From: Holosporales bacterium
GTDB taxonomy: Bacteria > Pseudomonadota > Alphaproteobacteria > RUG11792
Reading direction: 5' to 3'
NCBI GenBank assembly: GCA_031257415.1
Contig: JAIROR010000007.1
Location: 1-12,808 of the forward strand
Length of the DNA stretch: 12,808 nucleotides
Part shown: one piece after another, positions 12,706-12,808 of the stretch
Layout: every line of letters starts with the position of its first letter
How positions within the stretch are numbered: the first letter of the stretch is position 1
Translations under genes and position numbers: made by a program
Notes under the pieces: generated by a model
Databases searched by the model: none
What the model was told of the DNA's origin: nothing
The model's input: only the letters and a program-made list of their open reading frames with translations

Positions 12706-12737
12706 AACAGCCCCCGCCCCGTTTTGGGCTTAGGGGA

Positions 12738-12759
12738 TTGTTAGTATAGATTCTAACAA
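12738..12759. repeat. 7-bp perfect inverted repeat
   Basis: TTGTTAG and CTAACAA around an 8-base loop, just upstream of the third CtrA-type box of this region. Confidence 0.6.
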
Positions 12760-12766
12760 AGAAAAG

Positions 12767-12782
12767 TTAAAAAAAGGTTAAC
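12767..12782. promoter_or_regulatory. CtrA-type box, full consensus
   Basis: TTAA-AAAAAGG-TTAAC, complete match to TTAA-N7-TTAAC. A near match with 6-base spacing lies at 12682-12695. Confidence 0.5.
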
Positions 12783-12808
12783 ACGCGGTCGTTTTTCCCA
12801 ATTATTTT

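Larger units (their letters stand above)
12095..12808. other. 714-bp noncoding region rich in CtrA-type boxes and inverted repeats
   Basis: No convincing gene. In order: a possible decayed tail of paralogue 2 (12111-12290), a CtrA-type box (12245-12260), three inverted repeats (12302-12327, 12339-12376, 12426-12453), a second box (12471-12486), a G-run island (12511-12526), a weak 51-codon ORF (12550-12705), a C-run and G-run island (12711-12736), a fourth inverted repeat (12738-12759) and a third box (12767-12782). CtrA boxes plus A+T-rich DNA plus inverted repeats are what alphaproteobacterial origins contain, but no good cluster of DnaA boxes is visible (only ATTTCCACA at about 12459), so an origin is a hypothesis only. 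Confidence 0.6.

Noticed and set aside
1-12808. Mobile element, phage or toxin-antitoxin module
   Set aside because: No transposase, integrase, phage protein, toxin-antitoxin pair or terminal inverted repeat with target duplication could be seen.

Overview
The window looks like a piece of an alphaproteobacterial chromosome, probably from a host-associated or intracellular lineage (Rickettsiales/Holosporales-like). This is an inference from four things: perfect TTAA-N7-TTAA motifs typical of the alphaproteobacterial cell-cycle regulator CtrA; complex I genes (nuoH, nuoB) and fabD scattered singly rather than in their usual operons; overall A+T richness; and a high share of exported, repetitive, coiled-coil or low-complexity proteins of unknown function. 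No transposase, phage, CRISPR or rRNA gene was found.

Layout. Positions 1-384 are a noncoding leader with three CtrA-type boxes and an extended -10 element. It precedes a DsbA-like exported thiol oxidoreductase (385-1245, +). A convergent gap (1246-1509) holds a 16-bp tandem repeat. Next, on the minus strand, is a thioredoxin-fold exported protein (1510-2931) with a very large Lys/Glu-rich tail, placed 20 nt downstream of a tRNA-Arg(ACG) gene (2952-3028) that has its own promoter-like sequence. Upstream of that is a minus-strand secreted coiled-coil repeat protein (3270-4190) with its terminator (3217-3255). It is divergent from nuoH (4350-5309, +), with a 21-bp tandem repeat between them. 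A 1065-residue secreted helical-repeat protein follows (5435-8632, +), with a good promoter and two kinds of internal duplication. It converges with and overlaps a minus-strand fabD-nuoB pair (10046 to 8622). After a divergent promoter region come two tandem paralogues of an unrecognised exported helical family (10317-11381 and 11450-12094, +). The second copy is shorter and has its own near-consensus promoter embedded in a 13-bp perfect inverted repeat. The last 714 bases hold no convincing gene but contain three more perfect CtrA-type boxes, four inverted repeats, G/C-run islands and one weak small ORF.

How things fit together. The housekeeping functions are respiratory complex I (NuoH proton channel/quinone module, NuoB N2 cluster) and fatty-acid initiation (FabD). 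The rest is envelope or export related: two thioredoxin-fold proteins in convergent orientation, which may act on disulfides of cysteine-containing exported proteins nearby, and four exported proteins of unknown function. All six perfect TTAA-N7-TTAA motifs I found lie in the two terminal noncoding regions, which makes these the strongest regulatory or origin-like signal in the window.
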